Shown here: positions 1 through 11,600 of the stretch, one piece after another
Numbering within the stretch: the first letter of the stretch is position 1
Layout of the letters: each line of letters opens with the position of its first letter
Source of the DNA: Pseudeuparius sepicola
Lineage: Eukaryota > Arthropoda > Insecta > Coleoptera > Anthribidae
Assembly (NCBI GenBank): GCA_963920635.1
Contig: OY987299.1
Coordinates: 117,367,373-117,431,372 of the forward strand
DNA length: 64,000 nt
Reading direction: 5' to 3'
Notes under the pieces: model-generated
Databases searched by the model: none
Told to the model about the DNA's origin: nothing
The model's input: the letters and a program-made list of their open reading frames with translations, nothing else
Translations under genes and position numbers: made by a program

Positions 1-59
1 GGCACCTCAAACAAAATCTTACCTTTCAGGGTCTTTAGGAAATGAAAATAAGGTAATAT

Positions 60-239
60 CGTTGACTGACGTATTTATAGGACTTCTCACGGCTCTAGCT
101 TCATGTCCTGGAAAACAGATTGCTCTGATGGCTAACAATGTGTTTTGCATTGTATTTTGTCTCCGGAAAGCGCATGGTGAGTTGAAAAAGTGTCAGGCGT
201 GACAGCCATGAGCAATCTTTATTAATACGTCAATCAACG
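60..239. mobile_element. 180-bp MITE with CGTTGACTGACG termini and 7-bp target duplication
   Basis: Seen: inverted termini CGTTGACTGACGTATT on the left and the complement of AATACGTCAATCAACG on the right, differing at one position in 16. Both sides are flanked by GTAATAT (53-59 and 240-246), a perfect 7-bp duplication. An internal inverted repeat (GATTGCTC...GGCT against AGCC...GAGCAATC) lies near 116-135 and 204-219. No coding capacity. The terminus is shared with the tiny palindromes at 16817 and 24499. A related, reverse-oriented copy is at 44101-44247. The superfamily is not recognised. Confidence 0.75.
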
Positions 240-368
240 GTAATATAGTCTTTTGAACGGGTTTTACAGCCATCCGCACTGCAGTAAAAAGCGTCACTAC
301 AACACGCAGTCACGGTCGGTCGGTAATATTTTGCGGTAATATTTTGCGCGAACCCGGTAGAATGCGTA

Positions 369-465
369 CGAACCGCTCTCAGCTACACTGTGTACAGCTT
401 ATTTCTTATATTATAAGATATCGTTCGGCTCGATGAGGAGGGGAGCGGGAGACTGCAAGAGGGAA
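369..465 (+). repeat. Dispersed repeat, uninterrupted copy
   Basis: The run CGAACCGCTCTCAGCTACA, then AGCTTATTTCTTAT, then GGGAGCGGGAGAC recurs at 39358-39377 and 40036-40115. There a 654-bp foldback (39380-40033) separates the two halves. This copy is therefore a paralogous empty site. The rest of 247-867 shows no gene that I can support. I found no convincing further cadherin exon there. Confidence 0.55.
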
Positions 466-867
466 TTCGTTTTACTTCAGTGATATTTAAAATGCTACGA
501 TAAAAAAAAAGGCAGGTTCACAGCAGTGCTCTTTTTTATAGCTTTATTTGTGTTATTTACTCTCACTAGGATTACTATGGTGTTCTAGGATTGTCTTCGG
601 TACTTGAGCAATCACTAGATCCTATATATCTTGTAGATCCAAAGAAAAAACGTTACAAGCGTGTGCTTGCTTCTGCTGTATTCCTAATGGGGAATATTGT
701 GAGGGTGATAATAATAATTAATATTAACTTACTATTCACATCTCTTTGTATATATAATTACCAGGGAGTTTCATCTTAGTCGCCTCTATCAAAAATTTGA
801 AAATAGACAAAAATCTACAGATGTGTAAAATTCCGTCTATCTTGAAAATAATGACTGTTAAACTTAC

Positions 868-3800
868 CGTTGCCGTCAAAGTCAATGTAGTGTCCTCAGT
901 GTACGTTATGGGCTTCTTAGCCTTAAACGATGGCCTAAAAGTTTTTTCGCTTATCTTGTTAGAAGAAACTTCAAAATCGTCAGGACTAATGGTGAACGTT
1001 ATATCCGAGTTGGTGAAATCCAAATCTGTTGCTTCTATGGGTTCGTCCGAATATATTGTAAAGTCGCTACCTGTCATAATGGGCATCGGAGCCGATATCT
1101 GGTATTTTTCGTTATTAGAAAACGTTGGATCGTTGTTATTGGTATCATCAACAAATATGAAAGTCTGGAAATATGGACTTAAGTTCCCTATACACTCTAT
1201 AACCAGCGACTATACACTGTGTTTCATTTTCATGAATACGCCCCCATATCCCAGGAGAAAAACGGATTAATTTAAAATTTATTTGAGAAGTACATTCTCA
1301 AAATGTAATGTGGAAAATGTTGGTGGATTTTCCAATAATAATTATATTAGTGATTTTTTATACATATTTTGATTTTAGATTCGAATTCAGCATCATCAAA
1401 AACCCTCTTATACCAAATCTGAACAAATTTATTACGGTAATATTATCATAATATCCCGTTCTCCTGTTTTATTTGTTAAAAATTTCTTAGTTATAATTAC
1501 ATTTTTATTAAAAGGACTAAAATAAATAGAGCAACGAAGCAACATTTCCGAGTTTTTAAAACAGTACCTACCTACATTGAGTAAAGGAATAAATTATTCC
1601 ATTGAGTAAAGGAATAAATTATTCCTTTACTCAATAAATTATTCCTTTACTCAATGCTACCTATTAAAAATAGGCGCTCGTATCTCTGAAAAACAATGAA
1701 ATAGGTACCTACTTTATATTATTATATTTTGTTCAAATTTGTTATAAAAGGGTTTGAATACGAATTTAAAATCAAAAACTCTATAAAAAATGGCTAATTT
1801 TTTTACCCCCCAGGGTCGAACGCAAATGAGCAATGTCAAAGGTGATTGAATTACATTTTGAGTAGGTATATATTATTTGTCACCTATCTTTTTATATAAT
1901 AATCCTTTTTTCCTCAAATACGATTCTGTATTTACTCGCAAAATGAAACACAGAGTGGGCTTATGGTTACTGTTACACCACAATATAGTATGGTAGGTAT
2001 ACGTGGTATCGATAAAAAAAATGCAACGCCAGAAAAAGGAGAGTTGATCAGGGCCGTATATCGTTCAACTCCTCCTACCACCATTGAAAAAAAAAACATA
2101 TAATGTTGCCGCACGCCCTATGCCTCACTTAAACTGTTTAATTTAACAACAATAAATATTATAATTGGATAGGAAAGAAACATCAACAACAACCAGCAAA
2201 CACATAACAACTTTGTATTTTCTGTAAAAAATTTAGTTGGTCCACAAATGGTTGTAGCCCATTGTTAGGGATTGACGATTTTTCAAATTTAGTACCAAGA
2301 GAGTTTAGTTAATGCTGTCGCCTTGCCTCTTTTTATCTTTTTATTTTCAAATTATTAATTCATGCGACACTTTTGAGGTATGTTATACAAGGTAGCTTAT
2401 ACAAGACTAGCTTTATAAATCTATTAACTTTTTATTGCTAAATGACGCTATTGGTGTAAGTTGATGAATCATGAAGCAGTTAGGATATAAACTTACATTA
2501 AATTTTCCATTACTAAATTGGTGCCAAATTAATAATAAATTGAAATCTCATCAAATTATGTATCTAATCAAAATTCAGGACCTTGTTCGGAACAGTATAG
2601 AACCTTTTATCTTAATAATTGTATTTTAGCCGTAAAAAGTGTAAATTTTGGTTAGGATGGTTAGGTACGTGAAATAGTATGACGATATTTTAATTTAATA
2701 TTATTTTGGCATCAATTTTGTACTGGCAAATTTAATGTAAATAAATTTAAATCCTAAATGCTTGACGGTACATCAACTTTGCATCAAACCATAGAAGAAC
2801 CTAAAACGACGATTCAAATCATAACAGAATTTTAAAGCCTTCAGATAATTTTCTTTTGAAAAAGGCATATATATTCTTATCGATATTTAGCAATAAAAAG
2901 TTTATAGGATTATAAAGCAAGTAATATAAAATAGTTTGTAGGAAGTTCCAAGTTTTTAAAATTTTCAGAAATTCCACTAATATTAAAAAATGACAAGAAA
3001 TTTTAATAGGGGGTTAAAATTTGGTGCAATTATGTAGAATTGGAAAAGAAACAACTTATTGAAGTAAAACTTTTTGAAATTGTAACAAATAAACCCATTT
3101 TAGCGATTTTATTTTTAAATGTCATTTTTGACTGTTGGCTCGTTGTAAAGAAAAAGGTAACCCCCAAGTTGAATTTTAATAAATCGTTAATTAAAAATGT
3201 TTCCCCAAGATGCAAACTTTTCGGAGGACACTTTTTTTAATTCCTCCTTTATAAACTGTTTTTGAAGAGGGGATGCAAACTTTTTTCCGAATTTACCTAT
3301 ACACTTACACTGGCTTCCACTGATTCTCCTCTGCAAATGAATTCTACCCTAAAAGTAGTAATCGCGTATTGACCACCAGTAATGATGGACGTCACATCGC
3401 TATCAACTTTCAGTATGTCTTCGGTTGTTTCCAGGTTTACGTAAAGGCCATCATCACTCTTAGAAATTTTAAAATAATCTACGGGTTTTGTACCGTCAGT
3501 AATGGATAAGTCGGAGCTGAATTTTACGATCTCTGTAAAACGACTTAGAAATTAATTGCAAGAATCATCTGCGAAAAGCAAAATGTCACAGCAGTGTTCG
3601 AGGAATACCTTATCCGAATAAAATGCTTGTACAGAATAGTCAGTCGTCATTATCTTGTTCTAGATCACAGATCACAAAATATTGTAAATAACAAGTAGAC
3701 TTAAACTTATTCCAAAGTTATTATAGTACTATAATTATTCTTAAATAAAAATGTTTCATGTACATGTTTACTACCCCAACAAAATATTTATAGTACATAT

Positions 3801-6800
3801 ATCCCAACTTTATATTGAAAAAGCTTTTGCATTCCAAATAAATCACAAGGTCGGGACCTTCCGCATACCACATACCATAAAGTTCACATCAAATGAAAAA
3901 AATATATGTTGTCAGATTTTTTTGAAAATCTGATGTTAGGCTACTGGGTTCTTTTTTGTACTCTATTGCGCATAAAGAGAGTCGTGACGTCGAGCCAATC
4001 CCTGGCAAATATTACATTTAAAATTAAATATTGAGAAAAATCGGGTTTACCTTGGAAATATCGGAAAAAGTTATTGAGAAAATGTGTTCGTATTTTATCA
4101 TTGTGCACATTTTTTTAATAACTTTTTCTAATATTATACAAGCATGAACTGTGATGTTACGACCCTCTTTAGGCGCAATAGTGTTCGCAAAATATGCAAC
4201 AACATAGCCCAAAATCAGATTTTCAAAAAACTAGCAATAATTTTTTTATTTGGTAAAAACTTTACGAATGCACTGTATATATTTTGTTGACCAAAGTAAA
4301 ACGATTAAACCCAATAGGTATGCTCATACAAATCATATTGTTTTAAAATACATGAAAGTTAAAATTTTATTTTGAATTTCCTCAAGCTTTTATAGCGACT
4401 TAAAAATTAGCAATTTTTTTTTGGTGTAACAAATAAGAATTTGAAACCAGCAACATTTGTTTAATATGTTGGCATGTTAGGTTCAGTGTTTTATTTTGGT
4501 CTTCATTATCCCTAAATTGAACATTGCCAATTCATAATTAATCACAGTGTATTTGCATCATTGCCATGTGCCCAAAAAAAATAAATAATATTATGTTTAT
4601 TATACCACTAATTACACTACTTGCCTACTTTTAATGAATTTTCTAATAATTACAAGACATCAGTAAGTACAAATTTTATCTCTGTGAAGTTCGTAAACTT
4701 TTACAATTGGGTTACCTACTTCTATTTTTATATATTAATTTTATATCGAATTTTAAAAAAATGCTTGGGTGTGTACCTACCTAACTCATCTGGCAATATA
4801 TTATTTAATGAAACCATAAGAAGACTTGTATCTACATCTCGAACATTTTTAGGCATTTGTACAGGCCAATTCTCGATACAATCTGCAATAATGGTAAAAT
4901 GTTTTATATAAATAATTTTGAACTAGCTACCTCGAGTACATAAAATGCATAATAGGCATATCCGTGATCATAGAAAATAGACTATATATTGTTTTGATAT
5001 AGATTTCAATTATTGTATACAAAAATGTCGCATCGGTATTTACCCATTCAAGGAACTGGGTACTTTTGACGATACAGGATCTAAAACATTTAGGGAAGAC
5101 GTTTATATCACGCTCTGAATATCTTGAAAAAGTAATGGCTTGAATGGGAAAGAGCTACTTCGTTTAAAGTATGAAACACATATTTTTACAGTGTGACAAA
5201 AACTAAACTGTATTAAAATCCTAGGAGTTTGTTTATTTAAAAATGAATCACTCTGTATTTCCCCAATGAAAATATAAAATGAAAAGTTTTCACATCACAT
5301 CTGAAATTGTCGGGAGCCTCTTTGATTTATTTTTTATTTCTCTGTCTTCCCTAAAAGATTAGAAGTTTATATTTTTTATTCAATCGCATGGAGTAAAAAG
5401 CACAAAAGCTTCCTTAATAGGTGCAAATTATTTTTTATTGTCAAAAAAATTCACTGAGAGAATGCAGATGGCTAACTGTCGTCCATGGCCAACTTATACA
5501 GAACAAAACTTCATATGGGTGAAGGGTTTATTTTGATAGATACATAAAATGGGTCAAAATTATTGAGGCCTCGAGAGAGCTCAGCGTCGGTGCAATTTTT
5601 TGAAATTATTTTAGTCAATTGCCCTCAATTTACTCTTAATGTTTTTCTATGTGTATCAAAATAAACACACTACGGTCATTTAAAATTTTAACCCAAACAT
5701 ACAAAATCGTCTCGTACAATACAAAATAACTAGGTACTTTTTCCAGCTGAGATATAGGCTTTAAAAGGTTATCTCTGTGAGTCTCCAATGACAAACTTGA
5801 TAGATTTTTAATCTAAGAGTGAAAAGTGAATTAATGGTGACAGTTATCATTGAATTGACAAGTAGATGGAAGGAGTGTAGAGAGAGAAACTGGCAGCCAA
5901 ACTTGAGTAAGTGAAATAGTAAATAAATCAGCTGATTCCGGCAAAAACCACATAACACAAAAGAGGTGCTTGTCCTAACTTTCTATTTTTGTGTCCTGTG
6001 CTTCAAACGAGTTCCGTTGTCAAACGTCATTTTCCTTCTGTCCCAAGTCCAATACGAGTAATTACAATTATTGTATTATTTATATAATTTGAGTTCGTGT
6101 CGTGGTGGCAGTTTCGTATAAAACGGCGTTGAGTTTTCTTAGTTGGTATTTGGTTTAATATTATTTTTAGATCGGAGAGAAAATTTACAAAAAAGATGGT
6201 CAACTCCTGTTGTTTATTTGGATGTACCAAACGGGACGGAAATAATAAGAATAGTGGGGTTTCTTTTCATTCGTAAGTCTTAAAAATCTTTGCTAATAAC
6301 TTTGCAGTTTTCCAAGAGATAAGGTGATATTAGAGACAAGTGGATTGCAGCAATAAAAAGGAAAAATTTTGTAGTCTACAAGTATTTACTTGCATTTGTA
6401 GTCAACAATTTATTGAGAGCAATTTCATAGAGAATTTTGGGCAGCGCAAACTTAAAAAGTATGTAATTACTTACTACAGTTTTTTATTTTCCAAGTCATG
6501 ATAGAAACTATCAAGGGAAAAACTGGCGAAATATTGTGCTAATGAACCTATCTCTTCGTAGTCAAAGATGGAATTAATCTTGAGGTTCTGGTCCCTTTAA
6601 TAAGGTAATTATTTGTAATTCTTTTTGTTAGATGCCTAAGTAATATAAAATATATATAAAAATATGTAAAAGCTACCTGTCTTACATGCTTTACCTATAA
6701 AATTGAATTTTAAAATTAATAAATCAATTAAGATAAGTAATTAAAGTTGAAAATGTATACCTTATCCTAGATATTTTGTCGTTTTGTTATTTTAAAATAA

Positions 6801-8247
6801 ACTTTTATTTTGTAATTTGTATTTTATTTGTCTCAATTTACTTCCAGGTACATAAAATTGCCATGTAGGTACTTTTTTTTAATCAATTCACTACTTTTTT
6901 TCTGTGCAATATTTACATAATTGTGGTTATATAGAAAAATTCTCATTCCTACAAACAAGCCCCGAATTTCGGAATACAGATCATACAATAAAGAGAATTA
7001 CGGAACATGCCCATTAAATTCGCCCATTAATATGCAACATCCCTATATACCACCTTTGCCTGAATCAGCTGACACGTTCATTAGGCGTCCTTGTCTTACT
7101 TATTGCCATTTGAAACCTATCTCTCTCTAGAGTTGGCTGCCCCAAACAACAATGAAAGTGGTACCTGTGCGACTTCCATTGTACTTATCAATTCGATGAC
7201 AGTTATCATCAGTTTTATAATTGATTACCCATGTCAAACAAATAATTATTGTGTGCACTCACCTCCGCCAAAGCACATGCATGCGTTATTTGATGTCAGC
7301 TAGTGACGCTGTCTCCTTTTTTTCTAAGTATAAAACAAATCACTGTTTCCGAGCGAAGAAAGCGCCTGCAAGTGCAAGCAGCTTGATATATCTGTCTTTG
7401 TTTTATACGTAGAAAAATTAAGACGTCACTAACTGAGCGCATGCATGCACCTTGGTGACGTTAATTCTTTGAATAAAGAACCCCAGGAAGGAGCAAATTT
7501 GGGCTTAACGCACAGGCAAAACATTATAAGTCACGTTTATGTCTTTAAGTATAGGAATCCTTGATAATACATCAATTCTAATTTTACCTACACAAACGCC
7601 TATGCCACTTTGGCGCATGTCCTCAAAAGTTAATTTAAATTAGAAAATTACTTAGCGTTGGATTATTATATCCTTAAACGGTTTAATTTTGGCGCTCAGG
7701 AAAGTGCCACAAGCCGCACAGCTAAGCATAATAACTTGAAAAAGTATCTAAATACCGTATACTGACACCTATCACCGTGTCAGATATCAAAATATTGTGT
7801 CAAAACTTGGCTACTACTCCGATTTCCGTCTCACGTATTTTATAATATACATAGAGCTTTGACTCCTTCCTGAGATTCTTTATTCAAATCGTTAATTGCA
7901 CCCATAGACAGATATGTCAAGCTGTTTTAAGCACTTCCTTCCCTCAGTAACAGTGGTTTCACCCAATATTCTGCCGAAGTTAAACTTTAAACTTTAAAAA
8001 ATATATAATGTGCCTACTGATTAACATCTCTATTTCTGTTAGTATTTTCCCACAAAAATCACAAATCACTTTCAGATGTTGTAAAGCTAGTTTCCAGTAC
8101 GTTGATATGGTTGGATTAATTTTGTTGTTATATGTTATAGCTACCTACACCGTTTATTTATCAGTCTCACTTACCTGCTATATCACAGTGGCCAAAATCT
8201 GCGATCCATAGGATCGTGAAAACGAAGAAAATCCTCACATTGCACAT
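868..8247 (-). CDS. Cadherin-repeat protein, N-terminal part (gene continues left of window)
   Basis: Four exons read right to left: 8247-8175, 4882-4781, 3532-3309, 1164-868. All have GT-AG borders (GTAAGT, GTAGGT, GTAAGTG, GTAAGT donors) and compatible phases, giving 232 codons with no stop. Exon 1 encodes MCNVRIFFVFTILWIADF, a typical signal peptide, so the product should enter the secretory route. Exons 2-3 form an atypical first extracellular cadherin domain (DGLYVNLETTEDILK where the family has a Y-F-I...L-D-R block). Exon 4 starts with the calcium-binding linker VDDTNNNDPTF, a clear match to the cadherin D-x-N-D-N-x-P-x-F signature, and begins the second domain. Known of the family: calcium-dependent adhesion or membrane-receptor ectodomains. 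Which cadherin this is cannot be told; a Cad99C- or Cad89D-like or midgut-cadherin relative is possible. Further exons lie beyond the left edge. Intron 1 holds a THAP relic on the other strand. Confidence 0.78.
1575..1656. mobile_element. Micro-palindrome family 1, copy nested in itself
   Basis: Begins CATTGAGTAAAGGAAT and ends ATTCCTTTACTCAATG, flanked on both sides by CTACCTA (1568-1574 and 1657-1663). The 82 bp are explained by a 37-bp palindrome carrying a second 36-37-bp copy of itself, with the target part AAATTATTC repeated. It lies in a cadherin intron. The flank is in a CCTACCTA low-complexity run, so this duplication is weaker evidence than the others. Confidence 0.7.
1657..3308. 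other. Cadherin intron 3 sequence without recognised content
   Basis: AT-rich, with stops in all frames apart from short chance ORFs. Weak imperfect inverted similarity occurs around 2440-2790, too degraded to delimit. No gene, RNA or bounded element seen. Confidence 0.5.
3533..4780. other. Cadherin intron 2 sequence
   Basis: AT-rich, no coding exon recognised. A loose inverted repeat around 4050-4135 (AAAAAGTTATTGAGAAAATGTG against CACATTTTTTTAATAACTTT) may be an old foldback remnant. Confidence 0.4.
5070..5200 (+). repeat. Fragment of a foldback-element interior
   Basis: The stretch with GATCTAAAACATTTAGGGAAG, CGCTCTGAATATCTTGAAAA and TTTAAAGTATGAAACACAT matches 35602-35735 inside the foldback at 35102-36219. 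It is therefore a diverged second copy of that family in cadherin intron 1. The rest of 4883-6195 contains nothing recognised. Confidence 0.5.
6196..6466 (+). pseudogene. THAP zinc-finger domain relic, frameshifted
   Basis: The first exon (6196-6272) opens MVNSCCLFGCTKRDG and ends SFHS before a GTAAGT donor. This is the canonical THAP start: C-x(4)-C pair, then S-F-H. After an acceptor at 6307 the next exon reads FPRD, then shifts frame to DKWIAAIKRKNF, then shifts again to CICSQQFIESNFIENFGQRK. All three blocks are classic THAP motifs, but two frameshifts separate them and the last zinc ligand, normally the H of C-x(2)-H-F, is Q. THAP domains are DNA-binding modules of host factors and of P-type transposases. 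The product would stop after about 40 residues. It sits antisense inside cadherin intron 1. Sequencing error could mimic one frameshift, less easily both plus the lost histidine. Confidence 0.65.
7272..7925. repeat. Degenerate foldback repeat
   Basis: Inverted matches link 7382-7497 (GCTTGATATATCTGTC ... TTGAATAAAGAA ... AGGAAGGAG) with 7858-7925 (CTCCTTCCTGAGATTCTTTA ... GACAGATATGTCAAGC). A smaller palindrome pairs GCATGCGTTATTTGATGTCA near 7280 with TGAGCGCATGCATGC near 7435. Ends and target duplication not found. Confidence 0.45.
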
Positions 8248-8440
8248 TGTTAACTATCCAAAACTAACATATTGCAAAAAACAATGAATCGATTTTAATG
8301 ACTAGTCAAGTAAAAATAAAATTATATCTAATCAGAACGCAAGGGATTCATAATACCTACTGACAAATTTTATTGATAAAGGATTTACGTTCATTTTCGA
8401 TAATGAAATTCGATAATTATGTGATATGGGCATATAGGTA

Positions 8441-9285
8441 CAGTGTTGTCATTTAAGTGTGCAACATATACGACTTTTTTTATTGATTGCACAACCAAAA
8501 TACAGACATTGCCGAAAGTTGATGCATGTTCAATAATAATATTAGGTGCACTTAGAATGGTTGCGAGTTAAACAGCATACAGGCGGGTAGGTCAAGAAAT
8601 ATAAAAATTGCACAAGAGTAAAGTACCCTTATTTCAAAAAATTCCGCAAAAGGTTATTAAGAAAAGTTGTTTAGAAGTAAAAGCTACGCCTAAATACCAA
8701 AACAGAGCCTCCTAAGAAAAACAAATTTTTTGTCAATTAATTCCCAGTTTCTTAATAAACATTTAAAATAAAAAATTTGCAACTTAAATGATAGTTTTTT
8801 AATATACACATTATCATTACTAATGTTTTACACAAGCATGAAGTTTGTGATTCCCTAAAAAATTAAAAATCTAAGTTAATTTTACAAATATGCTTGAATT
8901 TTAACAAAGTTATGCGAAATTGATATAATTATTTTGATTGACTTGTTTAGGGTGAATATTAAAACACATTTTTTTAGGAAATTATTGTTTTTCAAAAAAT
9001 TTATATTTATTTTTCTTAGGAGGCCATGATTTGTTATTTAGGCATAACTTTTAATTCTGTTCAACTTTTCTTAATAACGCTTTGCTGAATTTTCTGAAAT
9101 AAGGGTACTTTACTCTTGTACAATTTTTATATTTTTTTACCTACGCATACTTGCTGTTTGACTTGCAACCATTCAAAATGCGCCTAATATGATTATCGAA
9201 CATGCACCAACTGTCGGGAATATTTGTATTTTCGTTGTGCAATTCTTAAAAAAAACATATGTTGCACACTTAAATGACCACACTG
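8441..9285. mobile_element. Tc1/mariner-type foldback MITE
   Basis: Starts CAGTGTTGTCATTTAAGTGT and ends in the inverted form (ACACTTAAATGACCACACTG), with TA on each side (8439-8440 and 9286-9287). Inverted similarity extends about 300 bp inward on each arm (for example CAAGAGTAAAGTACCCTTAT against ATAAGGGTACTTTACTCTTG). CAGTG termini and TA duplication are characteristic of Tc1/mariner. No transposase ORF. It lies just upstream of the cadherin first exon. Confidence 0.8.
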
Positions 9286-10058
9286 TATACATATATAGAG
9301 ATATATATGCGCTGAAAGCTAATTTTTTTAGAAATTTTGAAGAAAAATACTTGAAATGAGAAATGAGGCAATCGCAAACCCTTCTGATTTACAAGCTGCA
9401 CTGAATATTTTCAAATTCCGAAATAGTTTTGGCAGATTATATCAGAACAAGCTGACTGAAGCGCGGGGTTGGTAAATACTATTTGACCGAGTCCAACTAC
9501 TGTTACTGTGGTACCTACTATCTAGATATTATAATCAAAACACACTTTTCTTTTCAATTCAAGGAAGAAGTAAGAACTGATTTGTTATTAACTTTACTCA
9601 AGCTTTCGTTTCTTTTTTTTTAAATAAGTTTTCTCATTTCTTAGTAAGAAATGCATAGCCAATACCTTCTCAAGCTTACAAGCCCTGCGCAAACATGTGG
9701 CAACGCCGCAGCGGGACGCTTCAACAAACAAAACAAATTTATAAAAAAAAGCTGTCGCCAGCACTTCGAGCTGTCTGTTTCCACCCAGAGACACACTGCC
9801 TCGTCGTAGCAATCTGGCGACGATAGCACTACCCGCGCTACACAAATTAATTCTGGTAAATTTCTTGTAAAATCAAGTCAGGGCACGCGACGTGGACCCG
9901 CATCCCTTGTTGCCAGTTTTCTCTACTTCAGGGCTTCTCCTAGAGTCGGCTGTGGCATAGCTGATTAACAGCTTAACTTAAACAGGTTACAAATTTTGTC
10001 ATGCATTGTCAAACTTAAGGGGGAAATGCTTTATTTGTCGAAATGACGAAAATGAAGC
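9286..10058. other. Intergenic stretch between cadherin and LRR genes
   Basis: The 83-codon minus frame at 9594-9845 has no recognisable domain and I do not call it a gene. Somewhat GC-richer than its surroundings at 9690-9960. No element ends found. Confidence 0.4.
10030..10035 (-). terminator. Likely original poly(A) signal of the LRR gene
   Basis: AATAAA on the minus strand. If the hAT-like insertion 10067-12132 is removed, this hexamer lies about 40 bp past the stop codon, a normal 3'-UTR position. With the insertion it is more than 2.1 kb away. The signal is seen; its use is inferred. Confidence 0.45.
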
Positions 10059-10378
10059 GTTAGTTCCAGTGGCGGATTAAGAAGTTTGCCGCCCCTAGGC
10101 CTTTCAATAATTGCCGCCCGTAACTTGGTAATAATAATAACAATAATACCCTTTATCTTATTATTATTATAGATTATAGTTTATTGAACATAGAAAATCT
10201 AAATTGTAATTCCTAAACAATAACAAGTTGGTAAAGCTACACAAACAAAAATAAATGTATGATTGGTTATTCGACAATTAAAATTTTTTAAAAAATTTTT
10301 GTTTAGATAAAATCTTGCAAGCTGAATTAGAACCACATCCAATTGAGCAGAAATGTTGCATACACATTTACTTCTGGC

Positions 10379-10640
10379 CGCCGCTCCAAGATAACGGATG
10401 ATGTATTTGTTGTCAACCCCCATATATTATGGGTATGAAATTAAACGGCTTGAAAAGTAGAAAACGATAAAGTTAGTGAGATCACACTAAATTCAATATA
10501 TCCGCCACTCCAAGATGGCAGATTACATTTCCTTTTCAACCTTTTTAATATGGGTATCAAATGAAAAGGCTTGAAGAGTAGAAAGCGATAAAGTTAGTGA
10601 CATCACACTAAATTCAATATGGCCACAGTTCCAACATGGC
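10379..10640 (+). repeat. Tandem repeat, unit about 110 bp, inside the hAT-like element
   Basis: Repeats of GTAGAAAACGATAAAGTTAG, GATCACACTAAATTCAATAT and CGCTCCAAGATGGC-like blocks. The same monomer family recurs at 30555-30865, also preceded by CTTGCAAGCTGAATTAGAAC (10316 and 30452). Shared flanks plus monomers show the two loci descend from one mobile element. Confidence 0.65.
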
Positions 10641-10948
10641 GGATAAATTTTCTTGAACTAAAAAATAATAAATAAGTTATTAGTAAAAAATATTTATAAA
10701 AACAAGCTTCTATTTAAATGCTCTGAAAAGAAGAAAATAAACTTTTGATTAAATCAAACCAAAGCAAAGCCATAATTTTGTTACATTATACAATAATTGT
10801 ATGATATATAAAATGATAATATATATTATGATACATATATATAAAAGCTTGTCGCGAGAATATATATAGGTATCTTGAAAGTAATCCTAAGTAGAAAACG
10901 TATTTTTCTATAAAAGAAATTTACACACGAAAGTTTCGCGAGAATATG

Positions 10949-11600
10949 CAAGATGGGTCCAGATCGACTATACGATAGGTGTGAAAGACAAAAAAAATTC
11001 GAGTTGAAACTTGACCTTTGGGGGATCAGCCTTGCTTGATTAGAAACTATTTTGCACCATATTTTTATATTTTAAAAATCAAGCAGGCCTTGACAAGGGC
11101 AATTTATTCATTTTCAGTTCAGGTAAATTACCTTTTCGTTAAGAGTTATCGAAAAGTTTGATTAGAAAATGTTGTCCGAATGCAAATCTAAGTTTTCGTA
11201 CCAAATTTTAAAATAATCGGCACACTTTAATTTTTCGAATTTTTTTGATTTTTGCGGTTTTAGCGCAAATAAAGTACATTTATCGAAAAATTTTATCAAA
11301 AAGAGTTGTTCAGAATGAAAGTTTAAGGCCCCGTGCCAAATTTTAAAACAATCGGCATACTTTGATTTTGTTTTCCATTTGGTACGGGGACTTAGATTTG
11401 CATTCTGAACAACTTTTTCTAATAAAACTTTTCGATATCTCTTGAGGAAAAGGTAGTTAATTATTAACTGAAAATAAATAAATTAAATAAATTGCCCCTG
11501 TCAAGGCCTGCTTGATTTTTAAAATACCTATAAAAATATGGTGCAACTTTCAACTCGAATTTTTTTGTCTTTTACACCTATCGTATCTAGGTCCACCCTG
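10949..11600. mobile_element. Foldback element nested in the hAT-like element
   Basis: Right end GGTCCACCCTG followed by TA. The left end is eroded (CAAGATGGGTCC). Arms pair ACGATAGGTGTGAAAGAC with GTCTTTTACACCTATCGT and continue for about 280 bp. The flanking sequence 10872-10945 is directly repeated at 11606-11691, suggesting a duplication on insertion or afterwards. Related to the CAGGGTG foldbacks elsewhere in the window. Confidence 0.55.

Noticed and set aside
1..59. Possible further cadherin exon near the left edge
   Set aside because: A donor-like GTAAG exists on the minus strand, but the sequence upstream of it is the MITE 60-239 and has stops.
369..465. Promoter or CpG island at the left edge
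   Set aside because: The same sequence recurs at 39358-40130 as a dispersed repeat.
9594..9845. 83-codon minus-strand ORF
   Set aside because: No domain, no splice partner, ends in a poly-lysine run from A-rich DNA; a chance frame.
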